Below, piece after piece: positions 43,455-55,026 of a DNA stretch of 64,000 bases (position 1 is its first letter; each line of letters opens with the position of its first letter). The position numbers and the translations under genes were made by a program. The notes beneath the pieces are model-generated. The model did no database searches and was not told the DNA's origin. It saw nothing but the letters and a program-made list of their open reading frames with translations. Origin of the DNA: Symbiodinium natans (lineage: Eukaryota > Sar > Dinophyceae > Suessiales > Symbiodiniaceae); contig CAJNDS010002281.1 of NCBI GenBank assembly GCA_905221605.1, positions 340,001 to 404,000 on the forward strand. Reading direction: 5' to 3'.

Positions 43455-46114
43455 GTGACGCAAGGTCGCGAAGAGGCGACGAGCCAGCCGAGGCAAGGTT
43501 TGTTGGGGGTTTAGGGTTTAGGGTTTAGGGTTTAGGGTTTAGGGTTTAGGGTGGGGGTTCAGTTTAGGGCTTAGGTTTCAGCAGTTCTGGCTTTGGGGCT
43601 TAGGATCTTTTTTGCCGTACATGCCCTAAGCCTTCTAAACCCTAAGCCCTAAACCCTTAAGATTAAACCCTGAACCCGAAACCCTAACCCTAAACCCTAA
43701 CCCTAAACCCTAAACCCTAAAACCCTGATCCAAACCATCTCCTTCCCGTCCAAGCCGGCAGCCAGGTCTTCACCCGAAAGCGCGAGGCGTCTCCTGCAAG
43801 AGAACCCGCAGCAGCGCCCAAGGCATCCGGGTTTTTGGCAGGTTTGTGGTTCGGGGGTTCAGGGTTAGTTAGGGACCCTAAGCCCGAAACCCCAAACTCT
43901 AAAGGGTTTCGGGTTCGGGTGGATATGGTGGCGGAAGGATCCTCAAAAGGCGTGGAAGTCCATTCGTGTGTAGGAACTTTGTGGAGTTAGGGTCCTGGAG
44001 GCCCCCCCCTATACTAAGAGACCTTAATCAGGATTAGAGTCTCCCCCTATGATAATCACCATGAAGGAAGGTTAGTGTCAGGCAGAACATCCCATCCAAC
44101 AGCCGTCATCCTTAGTGACCCAAGGCGCTGCATGCAACTCTTTACCCCAAAGCCAGGAGTTCCAGTTGGGGCTGTAGGGTTTAGGGCTGAGGGTTTAGGG
44201 TTTAGGGTTTAGGGTGGTATATAAACCCCGGAGCAACCACCGCAAGGCCAGCAACGCGAGTGAGGCCGCAGACGAAGAGGAAGCGGAGGACCCACATGCC
44301 GAGGCCGTCCCTCGGCTGCGACCATGCATGATTATAGGGTTTAGGGTTTAGGGTTTAGGGTTTAGGGTTGCCGGAATGGTCGATTTTTGAAGGCCGTCTG
44401 GGTTTAAGACCTGTTTACCTCAAAGTACCAACAATGATTCGCCGCGAGCCTCAAGTATCAAGGTGCAAGGGCTTAGTTGCCATGATTCTGGGTTAGTTCA
44501 GGGTTCAGGTACCCCAGACCAGACTCTCAGCCTAACGGGCTTGCGATCACCACTTAAGGTGCCTCTGGGGCCCTGAACGCTAAACCTCAAACCCCCAATG
44601 GCCGACCCCCAAACCCCAAACCCGAAACCCTAAACCCTACACCCTAAGTCCTAAACCCTAAACCCTAAACCCCAAACCCCAAACCCCAAACCCTATCTTC
44701 TGAGGCAGCCTTGACGGAGCTCAAAGAACGGCTCGAAACGCTCAGCGCGGAAGCCTCCGAAAATCAGAAGGCGCCAACTTGGCTTTCTTTGTAGGGTTTA
44801 GGGTTTAGGGTTTAGGTTTAGGGTTCAGGGTTTAGGGTGCTCTTAGGACTCTAACCCTTTGGGCTTTTGTAGAAACTACAATAAGGAGCCTAAAAGTTAA
44901 ACTTTTCGGAGGAAGAAGTCAGCCAAGTCAATCCGTGGGTCAGGGAACAAGTTTATAGGCTTTAGGAGTTTGGGGTTTCCGTGGTTTGGGTTTAGGATTT
45001 TGGGGTTTTAGGGTTTTGGGGTTAAGGAGTTTTGGGTTGAAGGTTTAGGGTTGTAAGGGGCTTAGGCTTTTGGGGTTTTGGATTTTAGGGTTTAAGGGCT
45101 GGAGCACATAGGGTTCTAGGGGGCTTAGAGTCTTAGGGTTTAGGGTTTCTGGAGGCTTTGGGGTTTGCGGGTATTCTTTCGGATATTTTTTAACTGACAG
45201 GGCTTAGGGGTTTAGGCGGGGTGTAGAAGGTTTCGTAGGGGTTTGTAGATTTCTAGGGTTGATCATGGGGTGTATAGGTTTGCCAGATTTTCTAGTATCC
45301 CATAGTTCAGGAAACCCCTACACCCTAAACCCTAAACCCTAAACCCTAAGCCCTAAACCCTAAACCCTAAACCCGAATAGGCCCTTATTCCCTTGTTCCA
45401 ATCCTGAGGTTCCCCGGTTTAACCGCCTTCAGACAAGAAAAGGATCCCCCTTTCTTTCCGAGGCTACCCTTGGGACTAGTTGAGGATCTCCACTATGACT
45501 GAGGGGGTCTTCCCTTGCACTTCGATGTTTGGCATAGGTTTTTTGGGAGCTTAGGCTTTTCGGTTTCAGGATTTCAGGGTTGCAGGGTTTTGGTTCGAGG
45601 TATCAGCTCTTCAGGGTTGCTTTCAGGGTGTGTTGGGGTGGGGGGGGGGGGGGGGGTGGGGTTGGGGGGGGTGCACCTAAACCCTAAACCCTCAACCCTG
45701 AACCCTAAGACTGCGGGTTTAGGTGTTCAGGGTTTCAGGGCCCCGGGGTCTGGCGACTTCGGTTTCAGGGGCTTCAGGGGCGCTTTAATGTTTAGGGCTT
45801 GAGAGGGTTTAGGAAGTTCAGAGGGTTTAGGTTGGAATGTTCCTCCTTATACTGACAGCCCGTAATAAGGATTACAACCCGGTGGTGCTAAAATCCCTAT
45901 AAAGGACTGTTAGTTTTAAGGGGGGGAACATCCCAATGTTTAGGGGGTGTATGGCTAAGGGCTTGAGGGGGCTTCAGAGGGCTCAACGGCACAAATGCAT
46001 CCTAGGAAGCTGCACCAATTGTGCAGGAGTCGTTTCGTTTGCGGCAGCTGTGGGCGCAGGCCCGGCGGAGCTGCCGCATTCATACCGCAAGGCTCTAGGC
46101 GTAGGAAGGCTTAA
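43455..46114 (+). CDS. Unidentified gene, 6 proposed exons
   Basis: Exons 43455-43497, 43766-43830 (ARGVSCKRTRSSAQGI), 44103-44173, 44252-44345 (acidic, ASEAADEEEAEDPHAEAVPR), 44705-44790 (LTELKERLETLSAEASENQK, coiled-coil-like) and 46027-46114. In the matching phase the last exon carries a Cys pair, FVCGSCGRRPGG, and ends at TAA 46112-46114. Another frame of that exon reads ESFRLRQLWAQARRSCRI to TAG 46096-46098. The total is about 148 codons. A family A MITE ends just before the acceptor of exon 44103. No family recognised. Confidence 0.43.
43997..44094. mobile_element. Family A MITE-like element next to an exon
   Basis: CCCCCCTATACTAAGAG ... CAGAACATCCC. It ends within about 10 bp of the acceptor of exon 44103. 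Confidence 0.6.
44800..45830. other. Degenerate TTTAGGG-rich intron
   Basis: Mostly decayed GGGTTT-type sequence, with a CCCTAAA tract (45314-45373) and a G-run (45640-45657). I see no exon that I would defend. Confidence 0.4.
45832..45936. mobile_element. Family A MITE-like element (complete)
   Basis: TTGGAATGTTCCTCCTTATA ... GGGGGGGAACATCCCAA, about 105 bp. Confidence 0.8.
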
Positions 46115-46580
46115 GGGAGGTTCGGGGGGTGAGGCTCCTAGAAAGCCATAAGCCCTTGCCCCTCACTAAAGCAAGGCAAGACTTTGGCGTTGAACGTTTA
46201 GCGTGCAGGCCATGTGCGTAGCAGGAGGTTAACTTCAGGGTTTCATGGCAAAGGCTAGGCAGCGATGGTCGCCGAAAGCAGAAATGCTTTAGTTATGCAA
46301 GAATGTAAGCTACACCGTAGCACCACCACCATCACCACCATCAGCATCATCATCACCACCACCACCAGGCCTTGATCATCACGATCATAATCCGCATCAC
46401 CACAATGATAGCCATCCCCACCCTTCCCTCAGCGTTGGTGAACCAGATGGTGCTTGTGCTTCCATTTTGCTGATGCTGGCAAAGTTAAGGCCTGTTGCAT
46501 GCACAAGATGAGCTAGTTTTGAGCGCATTGCTCCGAGACACGCGAATGGCTGTGTCAAGACTTAAGGATGTAGGGCCCAG
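46115..46580. other. Probable intergenic spacer with a CAN-triplet tract
   Basis: It follows a proposed stop and has no arms. It holds a CACCAT/CATCAC-rich stretch (46320-46430). No gene seen. Confidence 0.4.
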
Positions 46581-46637
46581 GGTTTTATTATCCTAAACCC
46601 TAAACCCTCAACCCTAAACCCTAAACCCTAAACCCTA

Positions 46638-46750
46638 ACAAGGTGGTATGTAACCCAAGCGTCCCTAATACTCCCCACTACTCCCGAAGGCTCCCGAAGT
46701 TCCCAGAGGCTCTCTAGGTACCTACACCCCCATGAACCACCCGTCACTTA
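46638..46750. mobile_element. Family B MITE-like element
   Basis: Core CCCAAGCGTCCCTAATACTC, ACTACTCCCGAAGGCTCCCG, and end GGTACCTACACCCCCATGAA. Confidence 0.7.
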
Positions 46751-46954
46751 AGAAATCTATAATTTTAGGGCTCTTGGGTTTAGGGCTCTTGGGTTTAGGG
46801 TTTAGGGTTTAGGGTTTAGGGTTCACTCTCACCTGCTGCTGCTTGCCCTTCTCACTTCCTCGTCGGCGGGGCAGCGTGAGTACCATCCCTAAACCCTAAA
46901 CCGTATAACCTAAACCCTAAACCCTGAACCCTAAACCCACTTGCACGCGACTCC

Positions 46955-49853
46955 ATGGTCAAGCATCATCGGCTTCAACATCTGATGCCAGCATGTGAAT
47001 CTGGACCTCTAAACCCCTCAAGCCCTGAGCCCTCGGTTTAGGGTTTAGGGTTTAGGGTAAGGGTTTAGGGTTTAGGGTCCTCAACCATGCAAGCCCTAAA
47101 AGAAGCCCTACCTACACCCTAAACCCCAAATCCTGAGCCCTAAATTATGTAAAGCCCAACCCTAAGCCCTAAGCCCTAAACCATGTAAAGCCCCAACCCT
47201 CTGTAACCCAAGCGGCCCAGAACAACACCTGGGTTTTGGAGTACTATACATTGATACTTTTTGTGCTTCAAACAATTGCCCTAAACCCTAAACCCTAAAC
47301 CCTAAACCCTAAACCCTAAACCCTAAACCCTAAACCCTAAACCCTAAACCCTAAACCCTAAACCCTAAACCCTAAACCCTAAACCCTAAACCCTAAACCC
47401 TAAACCCTAAACCCTAAACCCTAAACCCTAAACCCTAAACCCTAAACCCTAAACCCTAAACCCTAAACCCTAAACCCTAAACCGCACGGTCACGTCCGGG
47501 TGCACGCCCCCGGCCCCCGCCCACAGGCCGAGGAGGATGCTGAGCGCTACATGAATCTTGGCCAAAGGGCACGTGTGCTCGGTGAGGGCTTAGGGTTTGG
47601 GGTTTAGGGTTTAGGGTTTGGGGTTTAGGGTTTTAGGGTTTAGGGTAACTGAGGGTTTCAAGGGCCTTTGAGAAGATGATATGGAAACTGCTTCTGGGCC
47701 CTAAACCCTAAACCCTAAACCCTCAATCCTAAACCCTGGCTGGGCCCAAGTTAACAGTGGACCTGGAGACTTTGGGACAAGGGCTTATTCAGTTGATGGG
47801 ATGGCCTTCGGCCTCTAGGTCTTACTTGGTGGTTTAGGGTTTAGGGTTTAGGGTTTAGGGTTTAGGGTTTAGGGTTTAGGGTTTAGGGTTTAGGGTTTAT
47901 GTTTAGGGTTTCGGTTCATGGTGCTTGTTAACCAGTTATAACTGTACTCAGAACCCACTTGCAAGCCCCTTAGGTGCCCTAATTATGGTTGTCAGTAGAG
48001 TTATAAATTGGTTAATAAGTACCATGAACCTCCAAGTAAGGTGGCCCCCTGAGTCGCACATCAGCTCTCAGTTTGGGTTTGAAAGCCCTTACGGGCTTAG
48101 GGTTTACAAAGTTGACTGCTTAGGTTTTTTTTTGGGGGGGGTTTGGGTTTGGGGTTGGGGGTTTTCTGCATCTCGACCCTACATCCCAAACCCTTGTGGC
48201 CCTGTAAGCCCTATAAGCCCTGCAACCCTACCCTACACCTCAAGCCCTAAAGACTAAACCCCAAACCCCAAAACCCCAAACCCGAAATCCCCCACATCCC
48301 AAACCGATAAACCCCAGAAACTGTACAAGCCCTCTAAGCCTGCAGAAGTCTTGCGCAAGCCCTAACCCCCAAAACCGTTTGGCCCTCTAAACCCTCTCCT
48401 CGTAACCTCTCAAACTCCCAAGAATGTTTGTGGGGTTTCCGTTAGGGTCTTAGGGACGAAACAAGTTCCCCAAATAGTGGGCTTACCCCAGAATCGCGAC
48501 CCCAAGAAGGTACCCCGAATTTCGGAAACCTCCATGTGTCAGGAGCCCTATACATGCCTTATGTAATCCTTGTATACCTATGTAGCCCCTAAACAACCCC
48601 CAACTAGCCCTAAAGCCTAAACCCTACACCCTACACCCTACACCCTCAACGCTAAACCCTAAACCCTAAACCCTAAACCCTAAACCCTAAAGCCTAAACC
48701 CTAGACCCTAGACCCTAGACCCTAAACCCTAAACCCTAAACCGCCTAAACCCTAAACCCTAAACAACCCCCAAATAACCCCTATTTTCGGAGGCCCCAAA
48801 TGTGTCAGGAGCATCCTCCACCAGTTCTTTGAGGCCGACTCCAGCCATGCCGCTGGGTGAGTTTCAGCAACTTCACCGACCAAGCAACTTGGACGACAGC
48901 GCGGCCAACTGGGCGACTGTCAGGCCAAGAAGGAAGCCGTGAAGGACGGGGCTTTGAACTACATTCTGGGGGGCGACGTTGGGGGTCTCTATCATGATAC
49001 GTACAGCATGTTTCCTCTCCCTCCCTCCCTCCCCCCTTTCCCTCTCCCCCCTTTCTCTCGCCCCCTCTCCCTCACCCCCTCTCCCTCACCCCCTCTTCCT
49101 CCCTTCCCCTGTCCCTTCCCCTCTCCCTCCCCCTCCCTCGCCTTCCCTCTCCTTCCCTCTCCTTCCCTCTCCTTCCCTCTCCTTCCCTCTCCTTCCCTCT
49201 CCTTCCCTCTCCTTCCCTCTCCTTCCCTCTCCTTCCCTCTCCTTCCCTCTCCTTCCCTCTCCTTCCCTCTCCTTCCCTCTCCTTCCCTCTCCTTCCCTCT
49301 CCTTCCCCCTCCTTCCCTCTCCTTCCCTCTCCTTCCCTCTCCTTCCCTCTCCTTCCCTCTCCTTCCCTCTCCTTCCCTCTCCTTCCCTCTCCTTCCCTCT
49401 CCTTCCCTCTCCTTCCCTCTCCTTCCCTCTCCTTCCCTCTCCTTCCCTCTCNNNNNNNNNNNNNNNNNNNNNNNNNNNNNNNNNNNNNNNNNNNNNNNNN
49501 NNNNNNNNNNNNNNNNNNNNNNNNNNNNNNNNNNNNNNNNNNNNNNNNNNNCCTCCCCCTCTCTCCCTCTCTCCTCTCTCCCTCTCTCCCTCTCTCCCTC
49601 TCTCCCTCTCTCCCTCTCTCCCTCTCTCCCTCTCTCCCTCTCTCCCTCTCTCCCTCGCTTCCTCGCTTCCTCTCTTCCTCTCTTCCTCTCTTCCTCTCTC
49701 GCTCCTTCTCCCTCTCTTCCCGCGTCTCTTCCCCATCTGTTCCCCCATCTCTTCCAGCGTCTCTTGTCTCTCTCTGTCTCTCTTGCTTGCTTGTTCACTC
49801 CCTCTCTCTCCCTGCGCATGTGTTTCAGAGACTTGCTGATGCTGGGAATTTAG
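46955..49853 (+). CDS. Complete small gene model, 5 exons, 89 aa, unknown function
   Basis: Exons 46955-47035 (starts ATG), 47527-47581 (acceptor CCGCCCACAG, donor G|GTGAGG), 47758-47818, 48809-48856 (donor GG|GTGAGT) and 49829-49853 (acceptor TGTGTTTCAG, stop TAG 49851-49853). All four junctions match in phase. The protein runs ...EEDAERYMNLGQRARVL, DLETLGQGLIQLMGWPSAS, ILHQFFEADSSHAA..., an amphipathic and mostly helical-looking peptide. Introns 1-3 are bounded by TTTAGGG and CCCTAAA arms. The last intron is CT-rich and contains the N gap. A 43-nt alternative last intron (48857-48899) would end at a TGA near 48941. The acceptor of exon 4 is duplicated at 48534-48546. One of the best-supported models here. 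Confidence 0.5.
47235..47267. mobile_element. Family D MITE, left end only
   Basis: TTTTGGAGTACTATACATTG, then truncated just before a CCCTAAA array. Confidence 0.6.
47278..47485 (+). repeat. Long perfect CCCTAAA array before exon 47527
   Basis: About thirty identical units. Confidence 0.95.
47913..48037. mobile_element. Family C MITE-like element
   Basis: GGTTCATGGTGCTTGTTAAC ... AAGTACCATGAACCTCCAAG. The left end is fused to TTTAGGG-type sequence. Confidence 0.75.
49010..49815 (+). repeat. CT-rich microsatellite with an assembly gap
   Basis: CCCTCTCCTT 10-mers (about 49135-49451) and CCCTCTCT 8-mers (about 49562-49655) flank 100 N (49452-49551, a conventional gap size). It forms most of the last intron of the 46955-49853 model. 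Confidence 0.95.
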
Positions 49854-50261
49854 TGCTGGCCCCCCCCCCTAGCTTCTGAGTTCTCGTTAAATTATGGACC
49901 TCAGCAGTGGCTCGAGTTAAGGAGCTTGTGCTACCATCATTGGGTATTACATTCTTTTATCATCCCCATTTGCTCGACAACAATACCTATTAGGTTTATG
50001 GTAACTTTATTTGATATCGTTGTCCCATTGAAGCACAAAACGGGCCCCCTCTGTACGGTTACTGGGGAAGGCAATGCATAGGAGTTCAACAGCAACGTGC
50101 TGCAACCCGAGGCCCAAGAAACCCAGGAAATTAGCCTAAACCCTAAATAAACCCTAAACCCTAAACCCTAAACCCTAAACCCTAAACCCTAAACCCTAAA
50201 CCCTAAACCCTAAACCCTAAACCCTAAACCCTAAACCCTAAACCCGCTCTCCTGTGAGACA

Positions 50262-52581
50262 ATGTCAAGGAGGCCGCGAAAGGACGCAGATTCCTGGGAA
50301 GCTGCTGCAAGGGGGCGCACTAGAACCCACGTCGGTTTCCGCCGGACGTCGGATGGCGGTTGTCACTGATGACGCCCTGCACGAGCCCTGAGGGAGAAGG
50401 ACGTCCAGGAATCTTCGAGCTCGGAGATCACGGTCTCTGATCATCCAGGCCACCCCAAGAGTCGAGGCTATCCAGAAGCAGCGTGCGCTTTTTCCATTGG
50501 GCGCCGCACAAAAATTTTGGGATGTCGGTCCCGAGCCCAGGGCAAGGCAGCCCGCGAAGCCTCACAGACCCTGAGCTAGGGAGGGTGCTTGGGATATTTT
50601 CATGCGTCTTCCTTGCAGGCTTTCAGTGGGTCTTTTTGGATACTTTTGGGAGGAGGGTATTTCGAGGGCAAAGAGCAAATCGCCGAAAGTCGGTTTGGGG
50701 TTTAGGGCTTGGTGCTTCGGCTTCTTGGACGCAAAGCTGTAGGGAGGGTTTAGGGCTTTATATAGGGTTAAGGGTTTAGGGTTTAGGGGTTAGGGTTTAA
50801 TTAGGGTTCAGGGTTCAGGGTTCAGGGTTCAGGGTTTAGGGTTTAGGGTTTAGGGCTTGGTTGCCGTGAGCTTTGCCAGATTGAAGCGCGGTCAAGAGCT
50901 GCCTGCAACTGCCGGAATAAAAGGGTGAACAAAATTGCGGTGTCATTCTACCTGGGGGGGGGATGTTCACTCGCCAGGGTCTCTGTAGGTACCTCCACGA
51001 AAAGCCCTTTGACAGCTGGATCCCAAAAAAACCCTAAACCCTTTATTCGACAAAGGGGATCCGAAGGTAGAACCAGCCCCCCGACCCCGCCCGGGGTGTT
51101 CGGCTTGCCAGTTGTGTTTGTTGACGTGGCTTTCAGCGGCTTCGTGGGTACTTGCCCTAACTTGAGCTGCACGTCCAGCTGACCTACTTCTCACCCCTAA
51201 ACCCTAAACCCTAAACCCTAAACCCTAATCCCTAATCCCTAAACCCTAAACCCTAAACCCTAGACCCTAGACCCTAGACCCTAAACCCTAAACCCTGAAC
51301 CCTACAAGTAAGTGTACCCACGAACTTCCGCCGACTACGCGAAGAGTCCCTGCGGCTTAGAGGTTCTCGGTTTCATTCCGTAGTGGTGCGCCGCCCTTAG
51401 AAGTAGGGGTTCGGCTTCTGACCGGGCTTGAAGCATCTTCCTGGATCAGAGGATTGATTGGTGTGTGTGTGTGTTGGTGTAAGAGTCATTTGGAGGTTCA
51501 TGGTACTTAAATAACCCAAATATAACTGTACTTATAACCCAATTATATCCATCCTTGGGCACTTACAGGGCTTATAAGTGGGTTATAAGTACAGTTAGAA
51601 TTGGGTTACAAGTCCCATGAACCTCCAAGTATACGCCTAAACCCTAAACCCTAAACCCTAAGCCCGAAACCCTAAACCCTAAACCCTAAACCCTAAACCC
51701 TAAACCCTCAAGGGCTACAGATAATCGAGGGCACCCGAGACTCGAGGTGCTGGCCGCGGGATCGCTGTCTTCCGCGGGTCGAGAGCAGGCCACAGAGGTT
51801 TGGTTTAGGGTTAATGTTAACGTCGCTTTAATAAACCCCCCCCCCCCCCCAAAACTTGTTTTGGTCCCCGGGGTTTGGAGGGGTAGAAAAAAACGAGTGG
51901 GTGCCAATAATGCGGATTCTGGGGGGGTTAGCTGTCAGGGTCTGCTGTGCTTGGTCTCGAAGGGTTCTGCTTGCTCGCGGAGCTCGAAAAGTCTTCTCTG
52001 CAGGTAAAATTTCTGATTCCTGGCCGGCCAAATATTACTGTTGTCACCCCATTATTATTTTCACCGGACCCCCCTATATAGACTTGTTTACACACATCGG
52101 CCCGAAAACCTCCCGTAATGGAAAGTAGTCTTCGGCTGAGCCCCTCTGGCCCGGCGAATATTACAGTTGCCACCCCATTTATAGATGTGAGGTTAACATT
52201 AGGGTTTAGGGATTAGGGATAGGGTTTAACCCTTATGATATGGTTCAAGGTTTTTCGGGTTGCGTTTGAACCTATAGGCCCCACCAGTTAGAAACTAAAC
52301 ATCAACTGAGGTTGCGAGCTGTGCTTACCCCACTCCGTTTCCCCAATGTGAAGCTTTCTGGTCTTGGGGTTTAGGGCCGGGTTAAGGGTTTAGGGTCTAT
52401 AGGGCAAGTTTAGGGTTCAGGGTGTAGGGTTTAGGGCCGCGACTTTCGGAGAATTGGACCACACCGTAATTGGGAATATGCCGTAACCCTAAGCAGCCAG
52501 AAACCAAGAGAATCAAGGCCAGAACAGGCGAGTCCCTTGGACAAAAACCGCACGCGAGAGCCAGGCAGCCTAGAATTCTGA
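50262..52581 (+). CDS. Complete gene model, 8 exons, about 209 aa, unknown function
   Basis: Exons 50262-50330 (ATG; SRRPRKDADSWEAAARGRT), 50449-50527 (VEAIQKQRALFPLGAAQKFW), 50619-50692 (FQWVFLDTFGRRVFRGQ), 51067-51147, 51361-51460 (PPLEVGVRLLTGLEASSWIR), 51721-51797 (RLEVLAAGSLSSAGREQATE), 51939-52003 (donor CAG|GTAAAA) and 52497-52581 (stop TGA 52579-52581). Phases match throughout. An AG at 50257-50258, four bases 5' of the ATG, follows a pyrimidine-rich stretch and a CCCTAAA array, as expected for a trans-splice acceptor. Introns 1, 2 and 6 are short and lack full arms. Intron 5 has a family C MITE where the TTTAGGG arm would be. An alternative end at TGA near 51181 is possible. Confidence 0.48.
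51488..51630. mobile_element. Family C MITE-like element inside an intron
   Basis: TTTGGAGGTTCATGGTACTT ... AAGTCCCATGAACCTCCAAG. It occupies the 5' part of the intron between exons 51361-51460 and 51721-51797. Confidence 0.8.
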
Positions 52582-52887
52582 AGCTGTGAACCCCTATACA
52601 CCCTTAACCCTACACCCTAAACCAACTAGAAATCCTAAACCCTAAACCCCTATAAGGCCTAAACCCTAAACCCCTATAAGCCCGAAACCCGAAACCTAGG
52701 AAACTTCTAATTCCGCTTAATGAACCCAAGGCTATGAAACTTTTCAGGCCCTCGAGCCTAACTTCAGCCCTAACCCCCCCTTTTAGGGTCCGAGTTTGGG
52801 GCTAAGTTAGGGTTTAGGGTTTAGGGTTTGGGGTTTAGGGTTTAGGGTTTAGGGTGCCCGAAATGCCAAACCCCGAACCCCTTCCAG

Positions 52888-53242
52888 GAAGGGCACGTGC
52901 TTCCGTGGCAGCCAGTGAAATGGTGGGTCCTGGCCTCAGCCCCCCCCCCCCTCCCCCCCACACAACGATTTTAGGGTTTAGGGTTTAGGGTTTAGGTGCG
53001 GTTGAGGTTCAGGGGCGTAAGGTTGGGCCGGGTTTTGAGGTTTATAGGGTTTCAGGGCTTTAGGGGTGTATTGCTCTAGGGGCTCAGGGTTTAGGGTTCA
53101 GGAGCCTGAACTAAATCTTACGCCTTAAGAACGCTGATTTTTGGCCTGCTTCGGGCGCGCGCACCTAAACTACAAGGAGTGGACGAAGGAATGGACATGC
53201 AATAAAGAGAGACTCGCCAAGGGCAAAGTCATAAACGCCTAA
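52888..53242 (+). CDS. Short unidentified gene model, 2 exons
   Basis: Exon 52888-52926 (acceptor CCCCTTCCAG; EGHVLPWQPVKWW) and exon 53177-53242 (acceptor CTACAAG; EWTKEWTCNKERLAKGKVIN, TAA 53240-53242) are both in phase 0. An alternative last exon starts at 53130 and reads LIFGLLRARAPKLQGVDEG to TAA 53203-53205. CCCTAAA follows. No start codon seen. Confidence 0.33.
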
Positions 53243-53488
53243 ACGACCTATAAACACCCTAAGCCGAAACCCTGAACCCTGAACCCTAAAACCGAAACCC
53301 TAAACCCTAAACCCTAAACCCCAAAACCTAAACCCGAAACCCTAAACCCTAAACCCCAAGCCCTAAACCCTAAACCCTAAACCCTAAACCCTAAACCCTA
53401 AACCCTAAACCCTAAACCCTAAACCCTAAACCCTAAACCCTAAACCCTAAACCCTAAACCCTAAACCCTACACAACAAATCTCCTCAG

Positions 53489-54516
53489 AGGAGTGGCGGG
53501 AGCTGGTGGTGGGCTTAGCCTTCTGGGCGTCGCTCCTGAGCTCCGTGGCCCACTGCGCCAGGCACTGTCTTTGGAGGGTTTGGAGGGGTTTTGGTGGGGT
53601 TTAGGGTTTAGGGTTTGGGGTTTAGGGTTTAGGGTTTAGGGTTTAGGGCTTAGGGCCTAGGGCTTAGGGCTTAGGGTTTAGGCGGTGTTTTTGGAGGGCT
53701 TTGTTGGGGTTTTGTAGGGGCTTTAGAGTTGCGCAGCGTTCGCTCGCGGTTGTAAAAACAAGAATCTACAACAAAGTAGGTTTGGGATTCTTCAAAATTT
53801 CCTATCTCAGACATGAAGCTTAACCTTCTGAGTTTAGGGTTTAGGGTTAGGGTTTGGGGTTTGGGGTTTGGGGTTTAGGGTTTAGGGCTTACAGTAAACT
53901 CCATAAAGTTTGAACATAGTTTAAGGACGGTTTGTGCTGAGATTCCCTTTAGTCACCCTCTCTTGATACAAGGAGAACGATGTTCCAACTATTGGGAGTT
54001 TACTGTATATCTCCAACCCTAGGCCCTGTACATAAAGCCCTAAAGCTCTAAACCCTCAACCCGAACCCCTAAACCCCAAACCCTTATCCCTAAACCCCTA
54101 AACCCTAAACCCTAAATGTCCAACCCTAGGCCCCCTAAAGCCCATAATCACGGAGGCGGCGCCTACGGCGGCGCCGGCGGCCTCGCTTGCTTCCCATGGC
54201 CCGGGGCTCCAGATAAATGGGGGGAAGGAGGGTTTAGGGTTTAGGGTTTAGGGTGCAGGGTGTAGGGTGTAGGGTTTAGGGTTTCGGGTTGAGGGTTTGT
54301 GGCCAAAGTTTAGGGTTTAGGGTGTAGGGTTCCGGAAGACTCCTGGAGTTCTAAGGGGAAGAGACTGAGGGGTTGAGGGTACAGTGTCTTGTGCTAAGAT
54401 TTTCAGACAGAGGTACCCACAAGAAAGCTAAGAGCACTTGAGGGCTAGGTGGTCTAGAGCTCTTCTCCGCTTGGCTCTGTCTCGCTCCTAGCGCCCCGCC
54501 AGCCCCGAGGCCCTAA
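53489..54516 (+). CDS. Unidentified gene model, 4 exons
   Basis: Exons 53489-53577 (acceptor ATCTCCTCAG), 53811-53831 (acceptor TATCTCAG), 54141-54231 and 54492-54516 (acceptor GTCTCGCTCCTAG, reading APPAPRP then TAA formed by CCCTAAG). The first exon is open in two frames: LSLLGVAPELRGPLRQALSL, which chains in phase, and WRELVVGLAFWASLLSSVAH, which would be a membrane-type segment. No start codon or family recognised. Confidence 0.33.
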
Positions 54517-54639
54517 GCCCTAAAGCCCCCATGAACCCTACAAAGCCGTATAACAGCCCCATAAAAAGCCCCATGACCCTAAACCCTGAAGGCTAAAACC
54601 CTCACTCTCCCCACCCTAAACCTTCAACCTTAAACCTTA

Positions 54640-55000
54640 AACCTTAAACCCCAAACCCTAAACCCTAAACCCTAAACCCTAAACACTAAACCCTAAACCC
54701 TAAACCCTAAACCCTAAACCCTAAACCCTAAACCCTAAACCCTAACCCGTAAACCGTAAACCCTAAACCCTAAACCCTAAACCCTAAACCCTAAACCCTA
54801 AACCCTAAACCCTAAACCCTAAACCCTAAACCCCCTAAACCCTAAACCCTAAACCCTAAACCCTAAACCCTAAACCCTAAACCCTAAAAACCCTAAACCC
54901 TAAACCCTAAACCCTAAACCCTAAACCCTAAACCCTAAACCCTAAACCCTAAACCCTAAACCCAACCCTAAACCCTAGGCCCTAAACCCCTGGACCAAAC
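54640..55000 (+). repeat. CCCTAAA array of about 360 bp
   Basis: Mostly perfect units with a few expanded ones (CCCCCTAAA, CCCTAAAAA). Confidence 0.95.
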
Positions 55001-55026
55001 AAGACGAAAGCGTCTTTACCTTTGAG

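Noticed and set aside
46320-46430. CRISPR-like or coding His-rich repeat
   Set aside because: Irregular CAC/CAT triplets with no spacer pattern and no flanking exon signals.
48939-49853. 300-codon Ser/Pro/Leu-rich ORFs (and the antisense Arg/Glu/Gly-rich ones)
   Set aside because: They are translations of a CT microsatellite across an N gap and carry no information beyond the repeat.
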